Shown: positions 1-8,323 of the stretch, one piece after another | Position numbering within the stretch: the stretch's first letter is position 1 | Layout: every line of letters starts with the position of its first letter | Assembly: GCF_000952855.1 (NCBI RefSeq) | Contig: NZ_JSVU01000004.1 | Location: 248,001-312,000, forward strand | DNA: 64,000 nt | Direction of reading: 5' to 3' | Source: Aequorivita vladivostokensis | Lineage (GTDB): Bacteria; Bacteroidota; Bacteroidia; Flavobacteriales; Flavobacteriaceae | Notes under the pieces: model-generated | What the model saw: the letters and a program-made list of their open reading frames with translations, nothing else | What the model was told of the DNA's origin: nothing | The model's database searches: none | Made by a program: the position numbers and the translations under genes

Positions 1-362
1 ATCAAGTCCCTCTTTCAATGATTGATAACGACAGCACTGCCGTGGGCGACATCATTAAAATCCGTGATTCAGTAGGCAGCAAGCTGCTACCCGTGGAGGA
101 CGATGGCCAATTTGTTACCGAAGATGCCTATGCTCCGTACCTTTTCACTACAAAAATAGACGGAAAATTTGCGTATGAAACCAAAGGCACTTGGGAAGTA
201 AAGGACGATTGGATGGGTGGACCCTTTGTAAATTATGCCGTACGTGATGAAAAAAATAACCGTTATTTAATACTTGAAGGCTTCACTTACGCCCCCGCAG
301 TTTCTAAAAGAGATCTTCAGTTTGAGCTAGAATCAATATTGAAGTCGGCCAAAATTGAGTAA
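1..362 (+). CDS. DUF4837-like protein, C-terminal fragment
   Basis: This is the 3' end of a gene cut by the window edge; the reading frame is open from base 3, so the ATG at 18 is probably internal. About 119 residues remain. The pattern GTWEVKDDWMGGPF followed by a basic/Asn stretch and LEGFTYAP, then a final amphipathic segment, fits the C-terminus of the Bacteroidota family DUF4837, whose function is unknown (members are usually lipoproteins of about 320-340 residues). The N-terminus, where a lipobox would be, is not visible. The family call is from recall of the motif; a profile search would settle it. Confidence 0.6.
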   Translation, partial: QVPLSMIDNDSTAVGDIIKIRDSVGSKLLPVEDDGQFVTEDAYAPYLFTTKIDGKFAYETKGTWEVKDDWMGGPFVNYAVRDEKNNRYLILEGFTYAPAVSKRDLQFELESILKSAKIE

Positions 363-380
363 ATTTCGAATAAAGCAATA

Positions 381-420
381 AAAAAGAGCCTTTCAGTTTT
401 AAACTGAAAGGCTCTTTTTT
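381..420. terminator. Bidirectional intrinsic terminator
   Basis: A perfect 14-bp inverted repeat (386-399 with 401-414) is flanked by A-runs on the left and T-runs on the right, so it can terminate from either side. It sits between the convergent DUF4837 fragment and tatA. Confidence 0.9.
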
Positions 421-438
421 TATGGGTGTAAAAAAATA

Positions 439-630
439 TTATTTGTTATCGTCTATCTTCTTGTCTGCGGGTTCTTCTTTGGAAGCATCCTTAAATTCCT
501 TAAGTCCGCTACCCAGACCGCGCATAAGTTCTGGAATCTTCTTTCCCCCGAAAAGTAATAACACGATCACAACAATCAATACAATCTGCCAAGGACCAAT
601 AACACCTAAAGGAATAAACAATGCACTCAT
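439..630 (-). CDS. tatA: Sec-independent protein translocase subunit TatA/E family
   Basis: A 63-residue TatA/TatE family protein of the twin-arginine translocase, which moves folded proteins over the inner membrane. One N-terminal membrane helix (about residues 12-28) precedes the family hinge motif FGGKKIPEL, then an amphipathic helix ([13 protein letters not shown]) and a short charged tail. The length is normal for the small TatA-type subunit of Bacteroidota. It is monocistronic, with its own promoter at 652-680 and a shared bidirectional terminator downstream. TatA and TatE/TatB cannot be told apart safely, but the short tail favours TatA. Confidence 0.92.
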   Translation of the reverse strand: MSALFIPLGVIGPWQIVLIVVIVLLLFGGKKIPELMRGLGSGLKEFKDASKEEPADKKIDDNK

Positions 631-651
631 GATTTTAAAAATTTAATTACG

Positions 652-680
652 CAAAGGTAACAAGAAATGTTTAGATACAA
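652..680 (-). promoter_or_regulatory. Bacteroidota-type promoter of tatA
   Basis: Read on the minus strand: TTG (680-678), an 18-base spacer, then TACCTTTG (659-652), matching the Bacteroidota minus-33/minus-7 pattern TTG-N17-23-TAnnTTTG. It lies about 20 bases upstream of the tatA start. Confidence 0.65.
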
Positions 681-722
681 CGTTTTGACACTAACTTTAG
701 CGTGTAGGGCTTCAGTTTATTT

Positions 723-730
723 TATATTTG
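723..730 (+). promoter_or_regulatory. Minus-7 box of the M23 peptidase gene
   Basis: TATATTTG is an exact match to the Bacteroidota minus-7 box TAnnTTTG, 20 bases before the preferred ATG at 750. No convincing minus-33 TTG is at the usual distance. Confidence 0.5.
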
Positions 731-749
731 TAAAAAGCAATTGCAGTTT

Positions 750-1613
750 ATGACCCAAAAAGAAAAAAGAGCCAAAAAGTTCAGAAGGAAGCTTTTGCAC
801 AAATATCGCTTGGTAATCCTGAACGAGGAAACCTTTGAGGAGCGCTTTTCCTTTAAACTGAATAGACTGAACGTATTCGTTTTCAGCACGCTTTTCGCAT
901 TGTTTCTTATTTTGGCAACCACGGTAATCATTGCTTTTACGCCCCTTCGTGAATATATTCCGGGCTATTCTTCCACCGCGCTTAAAAAACGCGCTACGCA
1001 ATTGGCTTACAAAACAGACTCGCTCCAGCAGATTCTCGATGTAAATGAGCAATACCTCGCGTCTATCAAAAAAGTGCTCACAGGCGACGTAAAAACGGTT
1101 AATTTCAACAAGGATTCCCTCATTGAAGTGGCAAAAACGGATCCTTCGGTTTTAATACGAACTTCCCGCAAAGATTCACTCCTGCGCGAGACCGTTGCAA
1201 AGGAAGACAAGTATAACCCCCTTACTGCCCGTCAAGTGCCACAATATACACTTTTTGCACCTGTAAAGGGAACTATTACCGAAGGCTATGATTCAAAGGC
1301 CAAACACTATGCGGTAGATGTGGTAACCGCAAAAGATTCACCCGTTAAGGCCGTTGCGGATGGTACTGTCATTTTCGCCGAATGGACGGTCGCTACGGGA
1401 TATGTAATTATTTTGAAGCACGACAATAATCTCATTTCGGTATATAAACACAACGCAATGCTTACCAAGGAACAGGGCGAAATTGTGAAAGCCGGCGAAG
1501 TAATTGGTACCGTTGGCAATACGGGCGAGCTCACCACGGGCCCGCATTTACATTTTGAACTTTGGCGCGATGGCTTTCCAATAAACCCAACAAGTTTCAT
1601 CGATTTTGATTGA
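750..1613 (+). CDS. M23 family metallopeptidase (LytM-type), membrane-anchored
   Basis: A 287-residue inner-membrane protein with a periplasmic zinc peptidase domain that probably cleaves peptidoglycan cross-bridges or, if inactive, acts as an envelope scaffold. A short basic cytoplasmic N-terminus precedes one membrane helix (about 42-63), a polar linker, and a C-terminal LytM domain (about 170-280). The zinc-site residues are present: H186 and D190 in KHYAVD, H234 in YKHN, and HLH at 266-268, so activity is expected. I chose ATG at 750; an in-frame TTG at 741 would add three residues. The GH3 gene begins 6 bases after the stop, so the two are probably co-transcribed. Confidence 0.88.
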   Translation: MTQKEKRAKKFRRKLLHKYRLVILNEETFEERFSFKLNRLNVFVFSTLFALFLILATTVIIAFTPLREYIPGYSSTALKKRATQLAYKTDSLQQILDVNEQYLASIKKVLTGDVKTVNFNKDSLIEVAKTDPSVLIRTSRKDSLLRETVAKEDKYNPLTARQVPQYTLFAPVKGTITEGYDSKAKHYAVDVVTAKDSPVKAVADGTVIFAEWTVATGYVIILKHDNNLISVYKHNAMLTKEQGEIVKAGEVIGTVGNTGELTTGPHLHFELWRDGFPINPTSFIDFD

Positions 1614-1619
1614 TAGCCT

Positions 1620-3122
1620 ATGTCCCTAAAATCCGTTTCCGCTAAAATATTCTCAAAAATTGTCGCGCTCCGAATTCAAAAGTGGGCCAAGAATCCCGTT
1701 GAAACACAACAAAAGGTTTTTGAAAAATTAATTTCAGAAGCAAAGAATACTGCTTTCGGGAAAGACCACGATTTTAAAAACATAATCTCATTTGAAGATT
1801 TTGCGGCGAAAGTACCCATTCGCGATTACGAAGAATTGAAACCTTATGTAGAACGTGTAGTTTCAGGGGAAGAAAACATATTGTGGCCCGGCAAGCCGCT
1901 CTATTTTGCCAAAACTTCCGGAACTACTTCGGGCGCCAAATACATTCCGCTTACCAAGGAATCCATGCCCCACCATATTGAGGCTGCGCGCAACGCAATT
2001 CTTTGCTACATCAACGAAACCGGAAACGCAGATTTTGTGGACGGCAAAATGATTTTTCTGCAGGGAAGCCCCGAAATGCAGGAAAAGAACGGCATTAAAT
2101 TGGGTCGGCTGTCGGGTATCGTGGCACATTACGTACCCGCCTATCTTCAAAAAAACCGTTTACCGAGCTGGGAAACCAACTGCATCGAGGATTGGGAAAC
2201 CAAAGTGGACGCTATTGTCGAGGAAACCAAAAATGAGGATATGACCGTTATCAGCGGCATTCCGTCGTGGGTGCAGATGTATTTTGAAAGACTTCAACAA
2301 AATACCGGGAAGAAGGTTGGCGGCCTTTTCAAAAACTTCAACCTGTTTATTTACGGCGGTGTGAACTTTGAACCTTATCGCGCCAAATTTGAAAATTTAA
2401 TAGGAAGAAGAGTGGACAGCATCGAGCTGTTTCCGGCCAGCGAAGGCTTTTTCGCCTTTCAGGACAGCCAAAAGGAAAAAGGAATGTTGCTGCTTTTGAA
2501 TTCGGGAATTTTTTATGAATTTGTGGAAGCAAGTAGTTTTTTTGACGAAAATCCAAAACGATTGACCATTGGCGAAGTGGAAATAGGCATTAATTACGTA
2601 ATGATAATTTCAACAAACGCGGGGCTTTGGGCCTATAATTTGGGCGATACTGTCCAATTCACTTCAACAAAACCGTACCGCGTGATTGTTTCGGGAAGAA
2701 TAAAACATTTCATTTCGGCATTTGGCGAGCACGTGATTGGCAAAGAGGTAGAAGAGGCGATGAACAAAGCCATTTCAAAATTCAATTTTTCCATTACCGA
2801 ATTCACCGTGGCACCACAGATAACGCCTTCCGAAGAAAAACTGCCGTACCACGAATGGCTTGTAGAGTTTGAAAATGCTCCCGATAACCTTCAAAAAGTC
2901 GCTGAGTTTTTGGATGCCGAAATGCAACGGCAAAACTCCTATTATTTCGATTTAATAGAAGGGAAAGTGCTTCAACCCTTAAAAATTTCTTCACTTAAAA
3001 AGGACAGTTTCCAAGAATTTATGAAATCTGAAGGCAAGCTCGGTGGCCAAAACAAGGTACCGCGCCTTTCCAACGACCGTAAAATTGCAGATGCATTACT
3101 TCAAATACAGCCTCAAAATTAG
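1620..3122 (+). CDS. GH3 auxin-responsive promoter family protein (ANL-type acyl-adenylating enzyme)
   Basis: A 500-residue member of the GH3 branch of adenylate-forming enzymes, common in Bacteroidota. Plant GH3 proteins join amino acids to acyl groups such as auxin or jasmonate; the bacterial substrate is unknown. The phosphate-binding loop AKTSGTTSGAKYIPLT is at about residues 97-112. The block ELFPASEGFFAFQ (about 265-277) and the region YNLGDTVQF...VSGRIKHF (about 340-363) match the adenylate-binding motifs of the ANL superfamily. The length is typical. It follows the M23 gene closely. The next gene has its own promoter just after this stop codon. Confidence 0.9.
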   Translation: MSLKSVSAKIFSKIVALRIQKWAKNPVETQQKVFEKLISEAKNTAFGKDHDFKNIISFEDFAAKVPIRDYEELKPYVERVVSGEENILWPGKPLYFAKTSGTTSGAKYIPLTKESMPHHIEAARNAILCYINETGNADFVDGKMIFLQGSPEMQEKNGIKLGRLSGIVAHYVPAYLQKNRLPSWETNCIEDWETKVDAIVEETKNEDMTVISGIPSWVQMYFERLQQNTGKKVGGLFKNFNLFIYGGVNFEPYRAKFENLIGRRVDSIELFPASEGFFAFQDSQKEKGMLLLLNSGIFYEFVEASSFFDENPKRLTIGEVEIGINYVMIISTNAGLWAYNLGDTVQFTSTKPYRVIVSGRIKHFISAFGEHVIGKEVEEAMNKAISKFNFSITEFTVAPQITPSEEKLPYHEWLVEFENAPDNLQKVAEFLDAEMQRQNSYYFDLIEGKVLQPLKISSLKKDSFQEFMKSEGKLGGQNKVPRLSNDRKIADALLQIQPQN

Positions 3123-3125
3123 TGT

Positions 3126-3133
3126 TATCTTTG
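3126..3133 (+). promoter_or_regulatory. Minus-7 box positioned for a leaderless transcript
   Basis: TATCTTTG is an exact TAnnTTTG box, starting 3 bases after the GH3 stop. Transcription would start about 4-7 bases downstream, at about 3137-3140, which coincides with the ATG at 3140, so the mRNA may have almost no 5' leader. No clear minus-33 TTG is visible. Confidence 0.55.
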
Positions 3134-3139
3134 CACCCA

Positions 3140-4840
3140 ATGAATAAATTGAAATCACATACCAGAACACGTGCCCAAGAGAGCACGCAGGCCATTGAGC
3201 GACTTTACATCACCATGCGCCATCTCTTTAACCGTGGGTTTTACAAACCTATGGGCGTTTCGGGAGAAACGCTGCGGGAATCCCTTTTAACCCTTCGCCC
3301 CGAGATTTATGGCTCCATAAAGGAAGACAAGATTGAATTGCAAGGCCTATTATATGTTATGGACCGTTTGCCTTACGGAATAGAGGAATGCAGGTTTATC
3401 AATTTAACGAGTGATGAGGGCTATAAAAATTCGCATTTCGAGCCCATAATTCCGCTAAAACGCCGCCGAAATTGTTACCGGATAGATTCGGAACAGATGA
3501 ATATTGAAATCACCCGTGGCCGTTCGGAAATCTACGATATACTTACGCACTTAACGTTTCTTTTTATTGAGTCGCACAAAATTATGAAGCAAGTGCTCAT
3601 AAACGAAAAGGGCGATGTAATCCGAGATTGGAAAAAACTGGAGCAGGCAGTTCTAAAAAAAGGCAAACTTTCACAGGAAGAAAAGGAGGTGGCGCTTACG
3701 CACACCGCAAATTTCCTGGGAAGAACTTTTGAAGAAGTTAAAAGCGTATATCCCTTTTTTGCAAGTGAAAAGAACGAAAACCGTTTCTTTAACATAATCT
3801 ACTATTTGGGCAAACTTGCCATAGACGAGGTTATTGCGGACAACAAACGCATAATTACTTTCAGCCCCGTGCTGCGGGAGCGTTTGGGCCATCACATTCA
3901 CGGTGAATTGTGGGCGTTTCACATTAAACAGACCCTTCAAAACAATGGTTTGTTGGAGCGACCGCTGCACATCATCAGTGCCAATATGCACAGTGTGATG
4001 AACAGTCTTTACGGTCCGAAGGCACTTGCGGCAGAATTTTCGAAAAAGAAATCCTTGGAAGTTTTTGAGGCCTTGAGCAGCCCTGCGAATATGAAACTGC
4101 GTGAAAAAGTTACGAAAACGGCCTCGGCAGAAGGGATGATTTTTCTTGAAGACCAAAGCGGGACCAATATCGATATTCAGATTATAGATACAGCCCAAAT
4201 AAAGGAAAGCCCTTACACAGAAGGCTTGACGGAACTTGACGATTCAAAAAAACCTGTGATTATCGTGATGGATTACGCCTTTGGCGAGCAGGCGTACGAA
4301 ACAATGGATGAGCTGCTAAAACCGTTTGTGGACAGCAATAAAAACCGCCATTTCTTAAACGTCGTATCTGTTTCCATTATGGGAAAAGCAGGAATTTTGG
4401 AAGGTGGAAAGGGCGATATCATGATTCCGTCCGCTCACGTTTTTGAGGGCACCGCCGACAATTATCCGTTCAAGAACCAAATAGACAAATCGCTCTTTAA
4501 GGATGATGATGTAAAGGTTTATACCGGAACCATGATTTCGGTTTTGGGAACTTCGCTCCAAAATAGGGATGTGCTTAAGTTTTTTCACAATTCCACGTGG
4601 AATGTGATTGGGCTGGAAATGGAAGGCGCGCATTATCAAAAAGCAATTCAGGCGGCTTCCAAAATTAGGCGCAGCATTAGCCCAAAAGTGAAGGTGCGCT
4701 ACGCTTATTACGCTTCGGATAATCCATTGGAAACCGGAAGCACTTTGGCTTCGGGCGGCTTGGGCACCACAGGTGTAAAACCGACCTATTTGATTACCGA
4801 AAAGATGTTAAAACAGATTTTAGACACTTCTAAAAATTAA
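3140..4840 (+). CDS. DUF6909-like protein with nucleoside-phosphorylase-like C-terminus
   Basis: A 566-residue cytosolic protein of unknown function; I recognise it as the Bacteroidota family DUF6909. There is no signal peptide or membrane helix. The N-terminal 250 residues are mostly helical and charged. The C-terminal part (about 350-560) contains GLEMEGAHYQKAIQ and GKAGILEGGKGDIMIPS, which resemble the conserved EME segment and phosphate-loop region of nucleoside phosphorylases and nucleosidases, so a purine-nucleotide-related role is possible but only inferred. ATG at 3140 fits the promoter box better than an upstream TTG at 3122. The stop is 2 bases before the rfbB start, so the rhamnose genes probably share this transcript. 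Confidence 0.7.
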   Translation: MNKLKSHTRTRAQESTQAIERLYITMRHLFNRGFYKPMGVSGETLRESLLTLRPEIYGSIKEDKIELQGLLYVMDRLPYGIEECRFINLTSDEGYKNSHFEPIIPLKRRRNCYRIDSEQMNIEITRGRSEIYDILTHLTFLFIESHKIMKQVLINEKGDVIRDWKKLEQAVLKKGKLSQEEKEVALTHTANFLGRTFEEVKSVYPFFASEKNENRFFNIIYYLGKLAIDEVIADNKRIITFSPVLRERLGHHIHGELWAFHIKQTLQNNGLLERPLHIISANMHSVMNSLYGPKALAAEFSKKKSLEVFEALSSPANMKLREKVTKTASAEGMIFLEDQSGTNIDIQIIDTAQIKESPYTEGLTELDDSKKPVIIVMDYAFGEQAYETMDELLKPFVDSNKNRHFLNVVSVSIMGKAGILEGGKGDIMIPSAHVFEGTADNYPFKNQIDKSLFKDDDVKVYTGTMISVLGTSLQNRDVLKFFHNSTWNVIGLEMEGAHYQKAIQAASKIRRSISPKVKVRYAYYASDNPLETGSTLASGGLGTTGVKPTYLITEKMLKQILDTSKN

Positions 4841-4842
4841 TT

Positions 4843-5853
4843 TTGAAAAACGATAAAGTACTGATTACCGGAGGCGCAGGGTTTATAGGTTCCAATTATG
4901 TGGAATACGCCCTTAAAAATTCAGAAGACGAAATTTTCGTGCTGGACAAGCTAACCTATGCCGGAAATTTGAAGAATTTGGAAGCAGTTTCAGATAAAAT
5001 CACCTTCGTAAAAGGAGATATTTGCGATGCTGAATTGGTTCAGAATTTATTTGCCGAAAATCAGTTTCAAAAAATAGTCCATTTTGCTGCGGAAAGCCAC
5101 GTGGACAATTCCATTTCGGGGCCTTCGGAATTTATTCAAACAAATATTGTCGGCACCTTCAATTTGCTTCAAAGTGCCTATAAAACGTGGATGAACGGTC
5201 CGAATGATTTGAAAGCTGAATTCAAAAATGCACGTTTTCTGCATATTTCCACAGATGAGGTTTACGGCACTTTGGGAGAAACGGGACTTTTTACGGAAGA
5301 AACCCCTTATGCCCCAAACAGTCCGTATAGCGCTTCCAAAGCGTCATCAGATTTTATTGTGCGCAGTTATTTTCACACCTACGGTTTGCCGGTTGTAACC
5401 ACTAATTGTTCCAATAATTATGGGCCAAACCAGCATAAGGAAAAACTGATTCCAACCATTATTCGCAAGGCAATTTCCGGGGAACCCATCCCCATTTACG
5501 GCGACGGAAAAAACGTGCGCGATTGGCTTTATGTGATGGACCATTGCAGCGGCATTTTTTTGGCTTTGGAAAACGGAAAGCTCGGCGAAACCTACAACAT
5601 TGGCGGCCGTAATGAACGCGAAAACCTATATATTGCGAATGTTATCTGTGAATTATTGGATGAAATGCTTCCGAAGAAAATTTCGTATAAAGAACAAATA
5701 ACTTTTGTAAAAGACCGTCCCGGCCACGATTTTAGATACGCCATTGACGCTTCAAAAATAGAAAACGGGCTGGGCTGGAAGGCGAAGGAAAATTTTGAAA
5801 CGGGAATTCAGAAAACGATTGCTTGGTATTTAAAGAACCGAGATAGATTGTAA
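4843..5853 (+). CDS. rfbB: dTDP-glucose 4,6-dehydratase
   Basis: A 336-residue extended SDR enzyme that converts dTDP-glucose to dTDP-4-keto-6-deoxyglucose, the second step of dTDP-L-rhamnose synthesis, in the cytoplasm. The NAD-binding motif GGAGFIG is at residues 10-16, the STDEVYG catalytic segment at about 140, and the YSASK catalytic Tyr-Lys pair about 25 residues later. The length is normal. The start is TTG at 4843, 2 bases after the previous stop; no ATG gives a complete Rossmann strand. Downstream are rfbA, rfbC and rfbD in the same direction, a full rhamnose set (order BACD). Confidence 0.96.
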   Translation: MKNDKVLITGGAGFIGSNYVEYALKNSEDEIFVLDKLTYAGNLKNLEAVSDKITFVKGDICDAELVQNLFAENQFQKIVHFAAESHVDNSISGPSEFIQTNIVGTFNLLQSAYKTWMNGPNDLKAEFKNARFLHISTDEVYGTLGETGLFTEETPYAPNSPYSASKASSDFIVRSYFHTYGLPVVTTNCSNNYGPNQHKEKLIPTIIRKAISGEPIPIYGDGKNVRDWLYVMDHCSGIFLALENGKLGETYNIGGRNERENLYIANVICELLDEMLPKKISYKEQITFVKDRPGHDFRYAIDASKIENGLGWKAKENFETGIQKTIAWYLKNRDRL

Positions 5854-5858
5854 TTTAA

Positions 5859-5894
5859 ACCACGGATACACGAATATTTTTTGCGATTATTCGT
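5859..5894. repeat. Degenerate copy of the CGAATACACGAAT palindromic repeat
   Basis: The left arm ACCACGGATACACGAAT (5859-5875) matches, with one change, the arms of two better-preserved palindromes at 51939-51987 and 58594-58643. The right arm is decayed to ATTATTCGT (5886-5894). It fills the rfbB-rfbA gap. Confidence 0.6.
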
Positions 5895-5919
5895 AAAATC
5901 GGGGCAAAATAAACACAGA

Positions 5920-6777
5920 ATGAAAGGAATAATTTTAGCAGGAGGTTCGGGCACACGTTTGCACCCAATTACCTTGGCCGTGAGCAAGCAATTAATGCCG
6001 GTTTATGATAAGCCGATGATTTATTATCCGCTGTCAACACTTATGTATGCGGGCATTCGCGATATTTTGATCATCTCCACCCCGCAGGATTTGCCGCTTT
6101 TCAAACAACTTTTGGGCGATGGCAAAAAGCTGGGCTGCAATTTTCAATACGCCGAACAGGCAAATCCAAATGGCCTTGCGGAAGCTTTTATTATTGGAAA
6201 GGATTTCATAGGAAATGATAAAGTGGCATTGATACTTGGCGACAATATTTTTTACGGTTCTGGCTTAAAGGAATTGTTGCAATCAAACAACAATCCCGAT
6301 GGGGGCGTGATTTATGCGTACCACGTTTTAGACCCCGAAAGATATGGCGTTGTGGAGTTTGATAAAAGCGGAAAAGCGCTTTCCATTGAGGAAAAACCCA
6401 AAAATCCAAAATCAAATTACGCAGTTCCCGGAATCTATTTTTACGACAATAGCGTTGTGGAAATTGCGGCCAACATAAAACCCAGCGCCCGTGGCGAACT
6501 GGAAATAACCGATGTGAACAACGAATATTTAAAAAAGGGAAAACTGAGCGTCAGCATACTAGATAAAGGTACCGCTTGGCTGGATACCGGAACTTTCGCT
6601 TCTTTGATGCAGGCCGCACAATTTGTGGAGGTTATCGAGGAAAGACAGGGCCTAAAAATTGGCGCCATCGAAGAAGCTGCGTATGAAATGGGCTATATTT
6701 CAAAAGAACAATTAGTGGCTTTGGCAGAACCTTTACTGAAAAGCGGCTATGGAAAACATTTACTTCAACTGGACTAG
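5920..6777 (+). CDS. rfbA: Glucose-1-phosphate thymidylyltransferase
   Basis: A 285-residue enzyme that makes dTDP-glucose from glucose-1-phosphate and dTTP, the first step of dTDP-L-rhamnose synthesis. The nucleotidyltransferase signature GGSGTRLHP follows MKGIILA at the very N-terminus, and the later block [19 protein letters not shown] is typical. The ATG at 5920 gives the standard N-terminus; upstream in-frame TTG codons would add repeat-derived residues and were rejected. The stop is 2 bases before the rfbC start. Confidence 0.96.
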   Translation: MKGIILAGGSGTRLHPITLAVSKQLMPVYDKPMIYYPLSTLMYAGIRDILIISTPQDLPLFKQLLGDGKKLGCNFQYAEQANPNGLAEAFIIGKDFIGNDKVALILGDNIFYGSGLKELLQSNNNPDGGVIYAYHVLDPERYGVVEFDKSGKALSIEEKPKNPKSNYAVPGIYFYDNSVVEIAANIKPSARGELEITDVNNEYLKKGKLSVSILDKGTAWLDTGTFASLMQAAQFVEVIEERQGLKIGAIEEAAYEMGYISKEQLVALAEPLLKSGYGKHLLQLD

Positions 6778-6779
6778 AT

Positions 6780-7343
6780 TTGGAACTACAAAAAACACCA
6801 TTAAATGATTGCTTTGTTCTGAAACCTAACGTTTTTCGGGACGAGCGCGGCCTTTTCTACGAAACTTATAACCAGAAGGTTTTTGAAAAAACTACTGGAC
6901 TCAATGTTGATTTTGTGCAGGACAATCAATCGGTTTCATCAAAAGGCGTATTGCGCGGGCTTCATTTTCAAAGGGGTGAAATGGCCCAGGCCAAGTTGGT
7001 TCGGGTTGTAAAAGGAAAAGTTTTGGACATTATTGTGGATATTCGGAAAGATTCAGCGACTTTCGGAAAATCCTTTTCCGTTGTTTTGGACGATGTAGAG
7101 CATCTGCAACTCTTCGTTCCCCGTGGGTTTGCACATGGTTTTATTACACTTTCGGAGCAATCCATTTTTTCATATAAATGTGATAATTATTACGATAAAG
7201 CCTCAGAAAGCGGAATCATCTATAATGACGCAACCTTAGCCTTGGATTGGCATCTTCCAAGCGAAGAATTCATTATTTCAGAAAAGGATTTGGAACTTCC
7301 CAATTTTGGAGAAGCGGTAAGTCATTACCCTAGCAATTCTTAA
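6780..7343 (+). CDS. rfbC: dTDP-4-dehydrorhamnose 3,5-epimerase
   Basis: A 187-residue cupin-fold epimerase that converts dTDP-4-keto-6-deoxyglucose to dTDP-4-keto-L-rhamnose. The family motifs are present: FRDERGLFYE near residue 22, QDNQSVSSKGVLRGLHFQ around 46-63 with the catalytic His, and PRGFAHGF around 115. The gene appears to start with TTG at 6780 and follows rfbA by 2 bases. After its stop there is a gap of about 106 bases before rfbD with a small GC-rich hairpin. Confidence 0.95.
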   Translation: MELQKTPLNDCFVLKPNVFRDERGLFYETYNQKVFEKTTGLNVDFVQDNQSVSSKGVLRGLHFQRGEMAQAKLVRVVKGKVLDIIVDIRKDSATFGKSFSVVLDDVEHLQLFVPRGFAHGFITLSEQSIFSYKCDNYYDKASESGIIYNDATLALDWHLPSEEFIISEKDLELPNFGEAVSHYPSNS

Positions 7344-7426
7344 AGGGAAGGCTGCGAGAATTGAGTTTAAAACAATGATAATTGTCTTATTTTATTGATA
7401 ATATAATTAAAAGGATAGGGTAAAAG

Positions 7427-7447
7427 TCCCCTTCGGGGATTTAGGGG
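7427..7447 (+). promoter_or_regulatory. Small hairpin next to the rfbD start
   Basis: TCCCC-TTC-GGGGA (7427-7439) can form a tight 5-bp stem. A second GGGG (7444-7447), just before the rfbD ATG at 7450, could compete for the same CCCC. This could affect ribosome access, or the element may be one copy of a dispersed CCCCTTCGGGG repeat; the sequence cannot decide. Confidence 0.35.
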
Positions 7448-7449
7448 CT

Positions 7450-8313
7450 ATGAAAAAAATACTGGTAACAGGCGCAAACGGACAATTGGGGAAGTGCATA
7501 CAAGATGCAGCCGCCGGTTATCCCGACCTTGAGTTTGTCTTTGTTTCAAGAGAAGAACTCGATATAGAAAAGGCTGGTTTGGTAGCGGAATATTTCAGAA
7601 AGAATAATTTCACACATTGTATAAATACCGCTGCCTACACAAAGGTTGACCAAGCCGAAAGTGAAGAGGAAAAAGCATTTGCAATAAATGCGGAAGCCGT
7701 GAAAAATTTGGCTTCAACTTGTAATGAGAATGATGTTGTTTTGCTGCACGTTTCTACAGATTATGTTTTTGATGGTAAAAAGAAAACTCCATATTTGGAA
7801 ACCGACCCTACAAACCCCATCAATGTTTACGGGGCTTCCAAGCTAAAGGGAGAGCATTACATCCAGAAAATTACTGAAAAACACTTTATTTTAAGGACTT
7901 CGTGGCTGTATTCGCAATACGGGCATAATTTCTTAAAAACTATCTTAAAACATGCCGAAGCGGGAAAACCGCTCACTATTACCACCGAACAAACGGGAAC
8001 GCCCACTAATGCGAATGATTTGGCGAAAGCCTTGTTGCAAATAATTGCACAAGATTCCAAAGAATATGGCGTTTACCATTACAGCAATGGCGGTGAAACC
8101 ACTTGGTTCGGCTTTGCCGAGGAGATACTTAAGCAAAGCGAAAAATTAAAAGATGCAAATCTTGCAAAAACCAACCATTACCGTACTTTTGCCGCACGGC
8201 CCGAGTACAGTGTTTTGGATAACACAAAGGCACAGAATAAGTTAAAATTAAACTATATAGATTGGCGGGAAAGCTTACAATCTGTAATAAAAAAGACAGT
8301 CATTAATTTATAA
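7450..8313 (+). CDS. rfbD: dTDP-4-dehydrorhamnose reductase
   Basis: A 287-residue SDR enzyme that performs the last step to dTDP-L-rhamnose using NAD(P)H. The N-terminal cofactor motif GANGQLGKCI is at about residues 8-17; STDYVFDG and the YGASKLKGE catalytic Tyr-Lys block follow, as usual for RmlD. The length is normal. It completes the rfbBACD set and is followed 10 bases later by the chain-length regulator gene, linking rhamnose supply to the polysaccharide locus. Confidence 0.95.
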   Translation: MKKILVTGANGQLGKCIQDAAAGYPDLEFVFVSREELDIEKAGLVAEYFRKNNFTHCINTAAYTKVDQAESEEEKAFAINAEAVKNLASTCNENDVVLLHVSTDYVFDGKKKTPYLETDPTNPINVYGASKLKGEHYIQKITEKHFILRTSWLYSQYGHNFLKTILKHAEAGKPLTITTEQTGTPTNANDLAKALLQIIAQDSKEYGVYHYSNGGETTWFGFAEEILKQSEKLKDANLAKTNHYRTFAARPEYSVLDNTKAQNKLKLNYIDWRESLQSVIKKTVINL

Positions 8314-8323
8314 TATTAGTTTT

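Noticed and set aside
422-646. Plus-strand open frame opposite tatA
   Set aside because: It lies antisense to a clear tatA with promoter and terminator, and its peptide has no pattern of a real protein.
3671-4198. 175-codon minus-strand frame inside the DUF6909 gene
   Set aside because: Antisense shadow of a well-supported gene; no initiation signals or recognisable domain.
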